Of a stretch of 64,000 bases of DNA, positions 9,145-17,854 are shown piece after piece; positions within the stretch are counted from its first letter, which is position 1, and the number at the start of each line of letters is the position of its first letter. The stretch is from the NCBI RefSeq assembly GCF_003054445.1, contig NC_042509.1, positions 744,001 to 808,000 on the forward strand. The letters run 5' to 3'. The notes under the pieces were generated by a model that made no database searches, was not told the DNA's origin, and worked only from the letters and a program-made list of their open reading frames with translations. The DNA is from Pichia kudriavzevii. Taxonomy: Eukaryota; Ascomycota; Pichiomycetes; Pichiales; Pichiaceae. The translations under genes and the position numbers were made by a program.

Positions 9145-9567
9145 CTAAACTCCGTTCTCAACGAGATTGTCAAGGTCAACCTTGAGTTCGGGGAACTCAC
9201 TCTCCATTTTATCTCTTAGGACATGTTGGAAATGATGAAAAGCTGCCCTTTTCCCCCTCAGATGTTGTGTGAGTCTCCTGACGGCCTCTACAAACTCCCT
9301 CGTGTACACGTCTGGATTGCGTCCATCGACAACGTACTGAACAACGTCTGCCGGAATGAGAACCGTTGGGTCCACTTGACCTTGTAATTGTGCGATTTTC
9401 GTCAGGGCACCATTGATGTTATGTGCTAGCCCCTTGAGCGCATCCGGGGTCCCCTGGAAGTCGTGAACTTGCACACCCATGTGGGCAAAAGTCTCTATAA
9501 GTTCGGCCAGGGCCGTCTGCACTGCATGCTGCGGTTCGGATGGCTGGAAGCCGTGCTCAGTACTCAT
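9145..9567 (-). CDS. NUT2: Mediator complex subunit 10 (Nut2)
   Basis: This 140-residue protein has the Med10 hallmarks: ALAELIETFAHMGVQVHDFQ near the N-terminus, and IPADVVQYVVDGRNPDVYTREFVE in the middle third (the PxxVVxYVxxGRNPDxYTREFVE block). Med10 sits in the Mediator middle module with Med14, Med7 and Med21 and is essential for RNA polymerase II activation in yeast. S. cerevisiae Nut2 is 157 residues. The gene diverges from MET16. Confidence 0.92.
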   Translation of the reverse strand: MSTEHGFQPSEPQHAVQTALAELIETFAHMGVQVHDFQGTPDALKGLAHNINGALTKIAQLQGQVDPTVLIPADVVQYVVDGRNPDVYTREFVEAVRRLTQHLRGKRAAFHHFQHVLRDKMESEFPELKVDLDNLVENGV

Positions 9568-9921
9568 TTATGCGCCTGTTGAGTTGTGGTATACGTGTAA
9601 GGTTGTCGAAAATACATGGAACAAGTGGTGTGTTTTCCACCTCCATCTCAATAAAGTTGATTTTTTCCTCGTCTCTTGTATTTGTATTTGTATTTGTATA
9701 TATATATATATATATATATAGCGAGGGTACGGCTTTCCAGAATCCACTGAGAATAGAAGGGCGGGGAAGGGGGGGATTTAAAGGAGTCCAGTTGGGCCAG
9801 CACTGTCTACAAGTGACCATTTCCCATAACATACCTATCAAGATTGAAAGATAGACAAATAAAGACATAGTAACCTATAGGTACAGATACTTAGATATAA
9901 ATATATAAAGATACAGAACAA
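9568..9921. promoter_or_regulatory. Divergent promoter NUT2 / MET16 with TATTTG and TA repeats
   Basis: The gap holds about four TATTTG units running into a TA dinucleotide run (about 9676-9720), and a second TATA-like element ATATATAAAG at about 9901-9910. No CACGTG (Cbf1) or AAACTGTGG (Met31/32) site, which govern MET16 in S. cerevisiae, was found. Confidence 0.5.
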
Positions 9922-11034
9922 ATGGACAACAGAGACACACTACGTTGCAGAGACTCGGGCGAGCCCTCGGATAAGGGCAAATTGATGTCGACAGTTGCTG
10001 ACAATTGCAGTATGAGGAGAAGAGGGAAAATTTCCGTTGCCAATGAGAGCGAGAAAAGTAATGGAAATGGAAATGGAAATGGAAATGGAAATGGAAATGG
10101 AAATGGAAATGGAAATGGAAATGGAAATGGAAATGGAAATACAAGTGAGAACGAGGATTCCGTTTATGTACAGTTTTCAAATTTTGTACCGGTATTATTA
10201 CTAATAGCAGTGTTGTTGTTGATAATAAACGTTTGGTTTGTCAAGGATAGTGTTGATAAGAGTGACATGACGAGAAAGACACTCAGTATCGATCCGGAAC
10301 TGCTTGCACATTGGAACAGCACGCTGGCGAATTTAAAGCCAGAGGAGATCATTAACTGGGCAGTTTTAACCTTCCCCGGGTTATACCAAACCACTGCATT
10401 TGGATTGTCTGGGTTGTGTATTATAGACATGATTTCCAAGCTCCCCCATGCGACGGAGAATGTCGATCTGGTGTTTATTGACACCCTCTACCATTTCCCG
10501 CAGACGTTGGAGTTGGTGGAGAAGGTGAAGAATAAGTATCCCGAGTTCAAGCTGCATGTGTACAAGCCATTTGGGTGTGATAGTGAGGAGGAGTTTGTTG
10601 CCAAGCATGGTGACAGTCTCTGGGAGCGGGACGAGCTCAAGTACGACTACCTGGTGAAGGTTGAGCCCCTCAAGAGGGCCTATGAGGATCTACAAATCAA
10701 GGCGGTTTTCACGGGGAGAAGACAGTCCCAGGGGGCTAACCGGTCGACGCTTCCAATTATTGAGATTGACGACACTTTACACATTATCAAGATCAACCCC
10801 TTGGCGACATGGACGTTTGACGATGTTTATTGTTACATTCAGGAAAACAATGTTCCTTATAATGAACTGCTCGATCTGGGGTACAAGTCTGTTGGAGACT
10901 GGCATTCCACGTCTCCTGTTGCCGAGGGAGAGGACGAGCGTGCGGGACGCTGGAAAGGACGTGCCAAGACGGAGTGTGGAATCCATGTTGTTGGCGAATA
11001 CAAGGAGTACATGGACAAGAAAATTGTTGGATAG
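9922..11034 (+). CDS. MET16: PAPS reductase (Met16) with unusual in-frame N-terminal extension
   Basis: The C-terminal 255 residues (from Met116, ATG at 10267) are a complete phosphoadenylylsulfate reductase, which uses thioredoxin to reduce PAPS to sulfite. Diagnostic segments are FPGLYQTTAFGLSGL, FIDTLYHFPQT, VFTGRRQSQGANRS, NELLDLGYKSVGDWHST and the catalytic KTECGIH Cys motif near the end. S. cerevisiae Met16 is 261 residues, so 10267 alone gives the family length. Yet the frame is open for 115 further codons from the ATG at 9922. It runs through a (GGAAAT)13 tract read as Gly-Asn and a strongly hydrophobic segment (residues about 88-107, FVPVLLLIAVLLLIINVWFV) that could span a membrane. 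A TATA-like element lies just before 9922, so the mRNA may start inside the extension. Enzyme identity is firm; the true start is not. Confidence 0.9.
   Translation: MDNRDTLRCRDSGEPSDKGKLMSTVADNCSMRRRGKISVANESEKSNGNGNGNGNGNGNGNGNGNGNGNGNGNTSENEDSVYVQFSNFVPVLLLIAVLLLIINVWFVKDSVDKSDMTRKTLSIDPELLAHWNSTLANLKPEEIINWAVLTFPGLYQTTAFGLSGLCIIDMISKLPHATENVDLVFIDTLYHFPQTLELVEKVKNKYPEFKLHVYKPFGCDSEEEFVAKHGDSLWERDELKYDYLVKVEPLKRAYEDLQIKAVFTGRRQSQGANRSTLPIIEIDDTLHIIKINPLATWTFDDVYCYIQENNVPYNELLDLGYKSVGDWHSTSPVAEGEDERAGRWKGRAKTECGIHVVGEYKEYMDKKIVG
10063..10140 (+). repeat. (GGAAAT)13 hexanucleotide repeat
   Basis: Thirteen perfect GGAAAT units, in frame with the MET16 extension, give alternating Gly-Asn. The same hexamer (with GGAAAC variants) occurs in NAP1. 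Confidence 0.95.
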
Positions 11035-11660
11035 TTTGTCTTGATTAACATGGGCATTTCCAATGTTTTTGTCTATGTATTATTGTAGTGTTTACATAGA
11101 TTGTATATACATATTGTTGTGGTATATATATGTCAGTTTTTAGTATATTACTTTATTATCATATTACCATATTACCATATTACCCTATTACCCTAATATC
11201 CTACTAAAATATTACCATGGTAAACACACTACATTACAAGTCTATGCTTCGTGTCTTTGAGGTGCCTCTGCTATATGCATCATGCTGAGCCCCCCTGGTT
11301 CTTGACCTACAAAAAAATCCACGGAATTTGCGAGTCGCGACGCGCGAAACGAGAAAAAAACAAAAAAAAACGGGCTTGGAGATTAAAAATAAGTTTCGCG
11401 AGCTTTTGAGCGCGAGAGGGCAGCTCAATGGCAAAGGAGGGTAAAAGGGGAAAACGCAAACAGTGTTTTTAGTGGAAACTGGCAATCTACACGATACAAC
11501 ATTCTCGATGAAACCAAAGGCACATACAGGAGGCCAAACATCATTGCATTGTTGGTTAGTTTGGGTTAACCAGTTCTAGTTGCAAGCACCAGTACAGTAC
11601 ACTACACTACACTACACACCATACTCATCTACACCACACTAGACCACATTAAACACAGAC
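11035..11660. promoter_or_regulatory. MET16 3' region and RHO1 promoter
   Basis: This 626-base gap contains near-tandem ATATTACC/CTATTACC words (about 11155-11200), an A-rich and CG-spotted patch (about 11330-11420) and an ACACT pentamer repeat (11599-11617) about 45 bases before the RHO1 ATG, probably in its 5' UTR. No gene was recognised. Confidence 0.5.
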
Positions 11661-12254
11661 ATGGTTGGTATTGCAGACGTTAGAAAGAAACTAGTCATTG
11701 TTGGAGACGGTGCCTGCGGGAAGACGTGTCTTCTCATTGTCTTCTCCAAGGGGGCCTTCCCAGAGATGTACGTTCCTACTGTTTTCGAGAACTACGTTGC
11801 CGACGTTGAGGTGGATGGCAGAAGAGTTGAGTTGGCTCTCTGGGATACTGCCGGCCAAGAAGATTATGACCGTCTTAGACCTCTATCCTACCCGGATTCA
11901 AACATCATTTTGATTTGTTTCAGTGTCGATTCCCCAGACACCTTGGACAATGTCCAAGAGAAGTGGATTTCTGAAGTCTTGCACTTTTGTCAGGGCGTTC
12001 CTATCATTCTCGTTGGTTGTAAGATTGATTTAAGAAATGATCCGGAAACTATCAATAGACTCTCTGCCGCTGGACAACAGCCAGTTTCCACTTCAGAAGG
12101 ACAAGAAGTTGCAGACAAAATCAGGGCAATCACATACATGGAATGTTCTGCTAAACTAAACCAGGGCGTGAGAGAAGTCTTTGAGGCTGCAACGAGAGCA
12201 GCCTTGGAGACAAAGGAGAAGGAAACAAAGAAGAAAAAATGTACTATTCTGTAG
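11661..12254 (+). CDS. RHO1: Rho1 small GTPase
   Basis: The 197-residue Ras-superfamily GTPase carries the P-loop GDGACGKT, the effector loop [26 protein letters not shown] and the base-recognition CKIDL. The Rho insert helix ([15 protein letters not shown]) assigns it to Rho1/RhoA. A polybasic tail and CTIL CAAX box (Leu last, geranylgeranyl type) close it. Rho1 controls the cell wall: it activates glucan synthase (Fks1/2), Pkc1 and formins at the plasma membrane. The effector region [22 protein letters not shown] matches fungal Rho1 nearly residue for residue. Confidence 0.96.
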   Translation: MVGIADVRKKLVIVGDGACGKTCLLIVFSKGAFPEMYVPTVFENYVADVEVDGRRVELALWDTAGQEDYDRLRPLSYPDSNIILICFSVDSPDTLDNVQEKWISEVLHFCQGVPIILVGCKIDLRNDPETINRLSAAGQQPVSTSEGQEVADKIRAITYMECSAKLNQGVREVFEAATRAALETKEKETKKKKCTIL

Positions 12255-12736
12255 CTTAATAGATTGCCATCAAATTACTACTTAAAGTATATTCTGAATC
12301 TATCTCCTTCTCAATCTTATTACCGTTCTTTCTCTCAATCATTACTCTTTGATTTATATGTCTATATGCTCATTGTGCTTTTGTTTGTGTCTAATATTTA
12401 TACAGATGCACACTGTCTAGATATATATCCTTACATATACTATCGATATCTATACTTGAATCAAACTGACCTTCTAACCTCCCCAAACTCATCTAAAGTT
12501 GTATATTGACCGCTCCTTTTTTTTACCCTCAGTTATTGGTGAACAAGGCTATTCCACTCCTTTGGCCTGTTGATGTTCCTCCCCCCAGGAGCGAACTTTT
12601 CTTTTTTTTCCTCTTCTTTGGAGAGACTTGTACACCTTGCAGACTCAAAGTGTGCCATTTCAATAGTGTAACATCTCATTTTGATTCTCCCATCTTGGTC
12701 TCTTATACACATACTGACAACCCTGTTAAAGAAACC
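12255..12736. other. RHO1 3' UTR and NAP1 promoter
   Basis: The 482-base gap is T-rich and AT-rich (ATATAT near 12420) with no gene. The NAP1 frame stays open back to 12506 but that part is pyrimidine-rich leader. Confidence 0.5.
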
Positions 12737-14023
12737 ATGCCTTCCTTCAACGACGCACCCACCCCGCAGAACACACCTGCCTCCGCAGCTGGGTCTTATA
12801 TGCCAAAGAATGCGTCCCTTGACATTCCGTCAACAATTTCAGAAAACTCTGAACTCTTGAAAGGTATGTTGGCAAACAATCCTGCATTGTTGGCCTCGAT
12901 CCAGGCGAAGTTGGGAGAACTAGTGGGTGTTGATTCTGGATATTTTTCCTCTTTGCCTAAGAAGGCCAAGGAGGGCGTCTATGTGTTGAAGACGTTACAA
13001 GAGAAGCAGTACGTTATTGAAGCTGAGTTTCAAGCAGATCTACTAGAGTTGGAGAGGAAGTATGCCGACAAATATAAGGCTATTTATGAGGACAGAAAGA
13101 AAATAGTCAATGGTGAAGTTGAGTTGAAGAAGGAAGATATTGAACATGGCAAGGCTGTCCTTGAAGAAGAATTGGGTGATGAAGAAGAGGAAGATGGTGA
13201 TGAAAATGGAAACGGAAACGGAAATGGAAATGGAAATGGAAATGAGGACGAGGATGATGCAAAGGAGAATGCCAACGTTAAAGGCGTTCCCTTTTTCTGG
13301 CTTACAGCTATGCAAAATCTGCCTCCTGTTGCAGATATGATTTCCGACCGTGATGTGCCGGTGTTGGAGCACTTGGTTGATTTAAGAATGGAATATATGG
13401 ATAAACCTGGCTTTAAATTGATTTTTGAATTTTCGCCAAATGAGTATTTTAAGAATAAGCAGATTGTCAAAACTTACTATTACCAAAAGGAATTGGGTTA
13501 CACCGGAGAGTTTGTGTATGACCATGCAGAGGGCAATGAAATTCAATGGACTGATAACAAACATAATGTTACAGTGGAAATCGAATTAAGAAAACAAAGA
13601 AATAAACATACTAAACAAGTCAGAACCATTGAGAAAACAACCCCAACTTACTCCTTCTTTAACTTCTTCTCTCCCCCAAGTTTACCTGGAAACGCAGCGA
13701 ACGGTGATGAAGGCGATGAGGATGACGAATTTGAAGAAGTCGATGAAGAATTAGAAGCTGCTTTGCAGAATGACTATTCGGTAGGTGAATTGATCAAGGA
13801 AAAACTAATTCCTAGGGCTGTTGACTGGTTCACTGGTCACGCACTTCAGTTTGAACCTGATTTCCAACAAGAAGAGGAGGAAGAAGGATTCGACGACGAA
13901 TATGATGACGATGATGACGATGAGGGGGTAAGTGATGGTGGTGCTGGCCATGATGAAGATGGTGATGATGACGACGACGGAGATGATGAACCAGAACAAA
14001 AGCCGGAATGCAAACAACAGTAA
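12737..14023 (+). CDS. NAP1: Nucleosome assembly protein 1 (H2A-H2B chaperone)
   Basis: The start at 12737 (MPSFNDAPTPQNTPASAAGS) gives 428 residues, against 417 in S. cerevisiae. The N-terminal coiled coil (VYVLKTLQEKQYVIEAEFQA, LERKYADKYKAIYEDRKKIV) forms the dimer. The earmuff domain follows (GVPFFWLTAMQNLPPVADMI; YYYQKELGYTGEFVYDHAEG). The tail is very acidic (Asp/Glu tracts after about residue 370), as in all NAP proteins. NAP1 shuttles H2A-H2B, and in yeast also binds cyclin Clb2 and Gin4 at the bud neck. An acidic insert in the first half contains a (GGAAAC/T)n-encoded Asn-Gly tract at 13206-13241, the same hexamer as in MET16. Confidence 0.94.
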   Translation: MPSFNDAPTPQNTPASAAGSYMPKNASLDIPSTISENSELLKGMLANNPALLASIQAKLGELVGVDSGYFSSLPKKAKEGVYVLKTLQEKQYVIEAEFQADLLELERKYADKYKAIYEDRKKIVNGEVELKKEDIEHGKAVLEEELGDEEEEDGDENGNGNGNGNGNGNEDEDDAKENANVKGVPFFWLTAMQNLPPVADMISDRDVPVLEHLVDLRMEYMDKPGFKLIFEFSPNEYFKNKQIVKTYYYQKELGYTGEFVYDHAEGNEIQWTDNKHNVTVEIELRKQRNKHTKQVRTIEKTTPTYSFFNFFSPPSLPGNAANGDEGDEDDEFEEVDEELEAALQNDYSVGELIKEKLIPRAVDWFTGHALQFEPDFQQEEEEEGFDDEYDDDDDDEGVSDGGAGHDEDGDDDDDGDDEPEQKPECKQQ

Positions 14024-14069
14024 GTAGGCGGCCTTTCTCCGTCCTTTTATATCATTTTATATCTAATTC

Positions 14070-15128
14070 TTAATTTTCATTTAGAAACAATTCGAATTTT
14101 CCCTTGGTTTTGTAACGAACACCTTTCATGCTTGATGAATCACGATCGTCAAAGTTTACCTTAAACCCGCTGATACCTTTGTCCAACATAAATTCAAGAA
14201 TCACGGGTAACTTGGTGACATTGTCAGAGTCATTTATCGTTTCTTCAACTGCCCAAGATTTATCTATTTGCTCTCTGGCGATTTCTTTACAACCATCACT
14301 TGAAGGAATTTTTAGTACAACATTCTGTAATGGGGCCTTTGTACTGACTCGAACTCTGACCCTACTGGTATCCTTATCAAGTCTCTCACGAGCTCCCGTC
14401 AGCAACACAAACTCTCCAAAATCAGGTATTTGGTAATTCAATACGGGAGTGACATCCTCTTCCAATTCAATGTTATCGAGATTGAAGTTGGATATGACGG
14501 AGGCATATTTCTCGGTCTCTATATGTAGTTTAATCACCGCTGGTTTTTTCGAAATGGCCATAATTTCTCCAAATATACCATCGCCATCATTACAAAGATG
14601 TTCAACAACTTCCAACAAAATCCAACCCTCACCAACATTACTGATATCAACTTCAGCTCGTCCGATATCGCACACTTCTGTGAAAGTATACCCTTTCTTA
14701 TATCCACCTTCGAGAGACTTGGTAATTCTCAAGTCTAACTCTTCAACTACCTTTTTCAAATCTAGTGTAACTACAAATCCGTGATCGATTATCTTATCCA
14801 AGATTTGATAAATTGGAAATTTATTGATAATAATTGAATCGTTTCCAGGTCCAACCAAAGATTCCAAATTAGACACAAAGCTTTCCAGGAATGTCAATAT
14901 ATAAGCAGCATCCGAATTGTGTCTTGTTACTACGACGTACCAGAGTTGATTACTCTTCCAATGTATAAAACTGGTCGATCCAATTGTCAATATAGGATTT
15001 CTTAAATGTGTTTCCTTATGTATCTTCGATGCAAACACGCTTATTATTGTCCGGCTAACGTCCTCTCGGTATACCCTAGAAACAATTGTTTCTAGCTCAT
15101 TATCTAATATGAATATGGCAGATATCAT
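14070..15128 (-). CDS. APM4: AP-2 mu-type adaptin (Apm4-like), short and divergent
   Basis: The N-terminus matches medium adaptins: MISAIFILDNELETIVSRVY, then NPILTIGSTSFIHWKSNQLWYVVVTRHN. This is close to Apm4 (SPVLTLGSTTFHH), the mu subunit of the clathrin AP-2 complex at the plasma membrane. The C-terminal part keeps mu-homology features (VVLKIPSSDGCKEI; PVILEFMLDKGISGFKVNF; RYKTKGKFELFLNEN). The protein is 352 residues, while Apm4 is about 490: the linker is short and the canonical cargo-binding subdomain is trimmed or diverged. AP-1 or AP-3 mu remain possible, but the GSTSF block favours AP-2. Confidence 0.65.
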   Translation of the reverse strand: MISAIFILDNELETIVSRVYREDVSRTIISVFASKIHKETHLRNPILTIGSTSFIHWKSNQLWYVVVTRHNSDAAYILTFLESFVSNLESLVGPGNDSIIINKFPIYQILDKIIDHGFVVTLDLKKVVEELDLRITKSLEGGYKKGYTFTEVCDIGRAEVDISNVGEGWILLEVVEHLCNDGDGIFGEIMAISKKPAVIKLHIETEKYASVISNFNLDNIELEEDVTPVLNYQIPDFGEFVLLTGARERLDKDTSRVRVRVSTKAPLQNVVLKIPSSDGCKEIAREQIDKSWAVEETINDSDNVTKLPVILEFMLDKGISGFKVNFDDRDSSSMKGVRYKTKGKFELFLNEN

Positions 15129-15830
15129 TTGTTTGTTTTTTCACCAAGAGAATATGACGAATGAAGAAAGTGCTAGTGTGCCTACTAAAAGGATCCAATT
15201 CCCATGCCTCTTTAGCGAATTCCAATCTTTCGTGATGAAACCACATGATAGCACACTTTGAGACAATTGCAAGGATAAACAATAGCAGAGAAAAGGGCAC
15301 ACAATCATATACCTCCTGGGGATACTTTAAGAAGCACTGGGAAGGATCATCTTGCTAATTGATCATCGTTCTATTACTTAGTTCTGCTGGGGAACTAATT
15401 ATAGGTGAGATGGTAATGCACGTACCTTGTGCTGAAAAGGCTGACGCTCGAGGTAAAAGTCTTCCTTGGCAAGGATTGAGTATTCAAGTATCTTTGAGTA
15501 CCCATCCGCTGATTCTTGGGGAATCGATAAGCTTCAAAATACAGAAGTTGGGACAACTTGTTTTATAAGGGTGTTCGACACGGCTGAAACGGAATAGATT
15601 CTCTAAACCTATCCACATTTAGTATAAAAAGAATAAAATTGCTGTCGTTGATAATTAGATAGTATTTCCAAAGCATGTCTATTACTAAGCCTGAATAAGC
15701 TACACGGACATTGGAAACATGGTCTTCTTCATTTTTTGTAAGTAACGTTCCTGGTGCACTATCTGCCACAGCCCCATCGCAGCTCACTAACTCTTTAAAC
15801 AAATTTTGAGTTTCCTCGCAGTTTGTACCA
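15129..15830 (-). other. Region with coding-like fragments; possible small spliced membrane protein gene
   Basis: The minus strand upstream of the APM4-like gene holds overlapping open stretches that no single frame explains. One frame starting at ATG 15323-15321 encodes 55 residues ending HGNWILLVGTLALSSFVIFSW and stopping at 15138, just before the neighbour's start. Further upstream, MGTQRYLNTQSLPRKTFTSS is followed by GTACGT (15425-15420), a possible 5' splice site. The first resembles a tail anchor and the second a mitochondrial presequence. A 79-codon frame (15563-15802) adds an unrelated-looking acidic/hydrophobic peptide. None is recognised and the splice reading is speculative. Confidence 0.2.
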
Positions 15831-16145
15831 TTCTACATTAACTTTCTGGTCTCTTTTACACTAATATTAGCTAGTTCAACTCACAGCTACTTATTAAATA
15901 TTAATTGATAGTCGAAGGTGTGGAAAAGAAACAGAAGAAGAAAAATCGTTTTGGGTAGCCTGGACTTTGAATTCTATACATCACCAACGAGATTCCATTG
16001 AGCGAATTTAACGATTTTCACTGTCAGCGAAGAAACCACCAATGCCAACTATTACCGGAAAACTCTACGCCAGGACATTAGTTGAACAGTGCAATCTCTA
16101 GAAGAAACCCACGGGTGTCTCAGAGACAAACTGGTATAGGAGAAA
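15831..16145. promoter_or_regulatory. Upstream region of the SERF-like gene
   Basis: This 315-base stretch is AT-rich without recognisable sites or genes. It should hold the promoter of the plus-strand gene at 16146 and any promoter of the doubtful minus-strand gene. Confidence 0.35.
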
Positions 16146-16343
16146 ATGGCTAGAGGTAATCAGAGGGAATTGGCAAGACAAAAAAACCTGAAGAAGCAAC
16201 AGGAACAAAGCAAGGGTAAGAAAACGGACTATCTCAAGAGAAAAGAAACTGATGCTGAGATTAGTAGACAGAAGCAGAAATTAGCTGATGAACGGAAAGC
16301 CGCAGAAGCTGCTGCTGCATTAGCTGCAAAAATGAAGAAGTAA
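16146..16343 (+). CDS. SERF/4F5-family small basic protein (YDL085C-A type)
   Basis: The 65-residue, highly charged protein begins [20 protein letters not shown], the diagnostic N-terminus of the 4F5/SERF family shared by human SERF and S. cerevisiae YDL085C-A. The rest is Lys/Glu-rich helix ending in an Ala/Lys tail ([11 protein letters not shown]). Family members modulate amyloid-prone proteins and bind RNA; the yeast role is poorly defined. It is convergent with TIF34. Confidence 0.88.
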   Translation: MARGNQRELARQKNLKKQQEQSKGKKTDYLKRKETDAEISRQKQKLADERKAAEAAAALAAKMKK

Positions 16344-16525
16344 GAACCCACGAGACTTTCAAATAGAATATATAGACTATTGTTTAACTTGGTTTTTATG
16401 TATACACTTCTCTAGTAACTAAAATATTAACAGACATAAATACATATTCAAGAAAATAAGAAAAAAGGCCAAACTTAGCAAATTATACAAATTCTTTAAA
16501 GAAATTATACGAAGAAATACAAAAC

Positions 16526-17593
16526 CTATGCAGAAGCTTCAACGTTTTCGGCATTTGCACTTTGATGCTGTAAGGCTTCGGCAGTCTTCTCAACTTCATA
16601 CTGGAATTCGAAATATGACTTTGGAAGATGGTGTAATCTAATGAAACCATCTTCACCTCCAGATACATAAGAAGTACCATCTGGGTGGATTGAAAGGCAA
16701 TTCAAAGGACCAAAATGTCCCTTGATTCTACCAATTTCATCTTCAAAAATTTTGTGGAAGATCTTTGCATCAAATCCACCTTCACTACCAGAGGTGGTTG
16801 TAACATCTCTTGCATCTTGACCACCTCCTAGAATAATAAAATCTTTCACTGGGGTAATCAATGCTGCATTGACAGGGGATCCAGAGCTGTATTCCTTTAA
16901 CTGCTTCCAACTTTCAACATCAAATAACTTGGCGGTTTGATCCTTTGATGATGCAACAAAATATGTTTTATCACTTGATGTCTGAAGATCTGTAACTTGG
17001 TTTTTGAAAGGTGTTGAATGTGCTAATTCTTCTCCTGTTTGGGAGTCATATTTAGAGATACTACCATCGGCATGACCTGCAAGAATGTATTTACCATCGT
17101 ATGACCAAGTTGCAATGGTCACTTTAGTAGAGGCATCACCTTGATTAACAATACTCAACACTGGTTCTGTTTCCTGATTTCCACCTTTACTTAAGTCAAT
17201 ATTAAATATTTGAATTTTACCCATTTGACCCATAACATTGTCGGTCAAAAAGAACAATTTTTTGTTATCTGGAGATAGCTCAACTCTTTTAACAGGAGAT
17301 TCAAAATTCCAAGTTTGAATACATTCTCCTGTTTCTGCGCTCCACAACTTACCGGATAAGTCAGCACTGGCAGTTAAAATGTAGGTGGTGGTATTATCAA
17401 CCTCAACCGACCAGACAGTACCCCTGTGACCGTGGTAAGTACCTAGTCTCTCGCCATTGGCTGAATACCAAACACAGATATGATGATCCTTAGCTGTGGA
17501 AAAAATTAAATCACCTTCTCTATTGTATTTCACTTGTGTGATAGGACGTTCATGCCCCTTCAGCTGGATTGGTCTCATTAGCTTGTTCGACAT
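16526..17593 (-). CDS. TIF34: Translation initiation factor eIF3i (Tif34)
   Basis: The 355-residue WD40 protein starts at 17593 (MSNKLMRPIQLKGHERPITQ) and matches Tif34 (347 residues). Seven-blade landmarks include VWYSANGERLGTYHGHRGTV, LTASADLSGKLWS, IITP-like ALITPVKDFIILGGGQDARD and the family C-terminus GHFGPLNCLSIHPDGTSYVS, GGEDGFIRLHHL. eIF3i is an essential subunit of eIF3 that binds eIF3b and eIF3g on the 40S subunit. The frame stays open 53 codons upstream to 17752, but that segment lies outside the conserved family N-terminus and is taken as leader. SWI1 diverges from the shared 261-base promoter. Confidence 0.95.
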   Translation of the reverse strand: MSNKLMRPIQLKGHERPITQVKYNREGDLIFSTAKDHHICVWYSANGERLGTYHGHRGTVWSVEVDNTTTYILTASADLSGKLWSAETGECIQTWNFESPVKRVELSPDNKKLFFLTDNVMGQMGKIQIFNIDLSKGGNQETEPVLSIVNQGDASTKVTIATWSYDGKYILAGHADGSISKYDSQTGEELAHSTPFKNQVTDLQTSSDKTYFVASSKDQTAKLFDVESWKQLKEYSSGSPVNAALITPVKDFIILGGGQDARDVTTTSGSEGGFDAKIFHKIFEDEIGRIKGHFGPLNCLSIHPDGTSYVSGGEDGFIRLHHLPKSYFEFQYEVEKTAEALQHQSANAENVEASA

Positions 17594-17854
17594 ATCTGAT
17601 TCTTTTCTACTCTCTGTGTGTCTGTATGTCTCTCTCTTCTCCACTGCTCTCCTGAAAAGAGTCTTTACTTTCTTGCATTCTTCATCCAGTCTATATTGTA
17701 TAGAATTGGAATCGCCAAACTGAAAAATTTTCGAGTCTCGCCCGTGCACCATTTTTCACGCTGTCATGAATTCTTACAATTTATTTGTATACACACCAGG
17801 CTCATCATAATTGTAACATAATCATTCTATTCTTTTTAAAGCAAACAAGCCAAG

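Noticed and set aside
12506-12736. In-frame 77-codon extension of NAP1
   Set aside because: Pyrimidine-rich leader outside the family; the Met at 12737 gives the expected N-terminus and length.
17594-17752. In-frame 53-codon extension of TIF34
   Set aside because: Not part of the conserved eIF3i start; it occupies the short promoter shared with SWI1.
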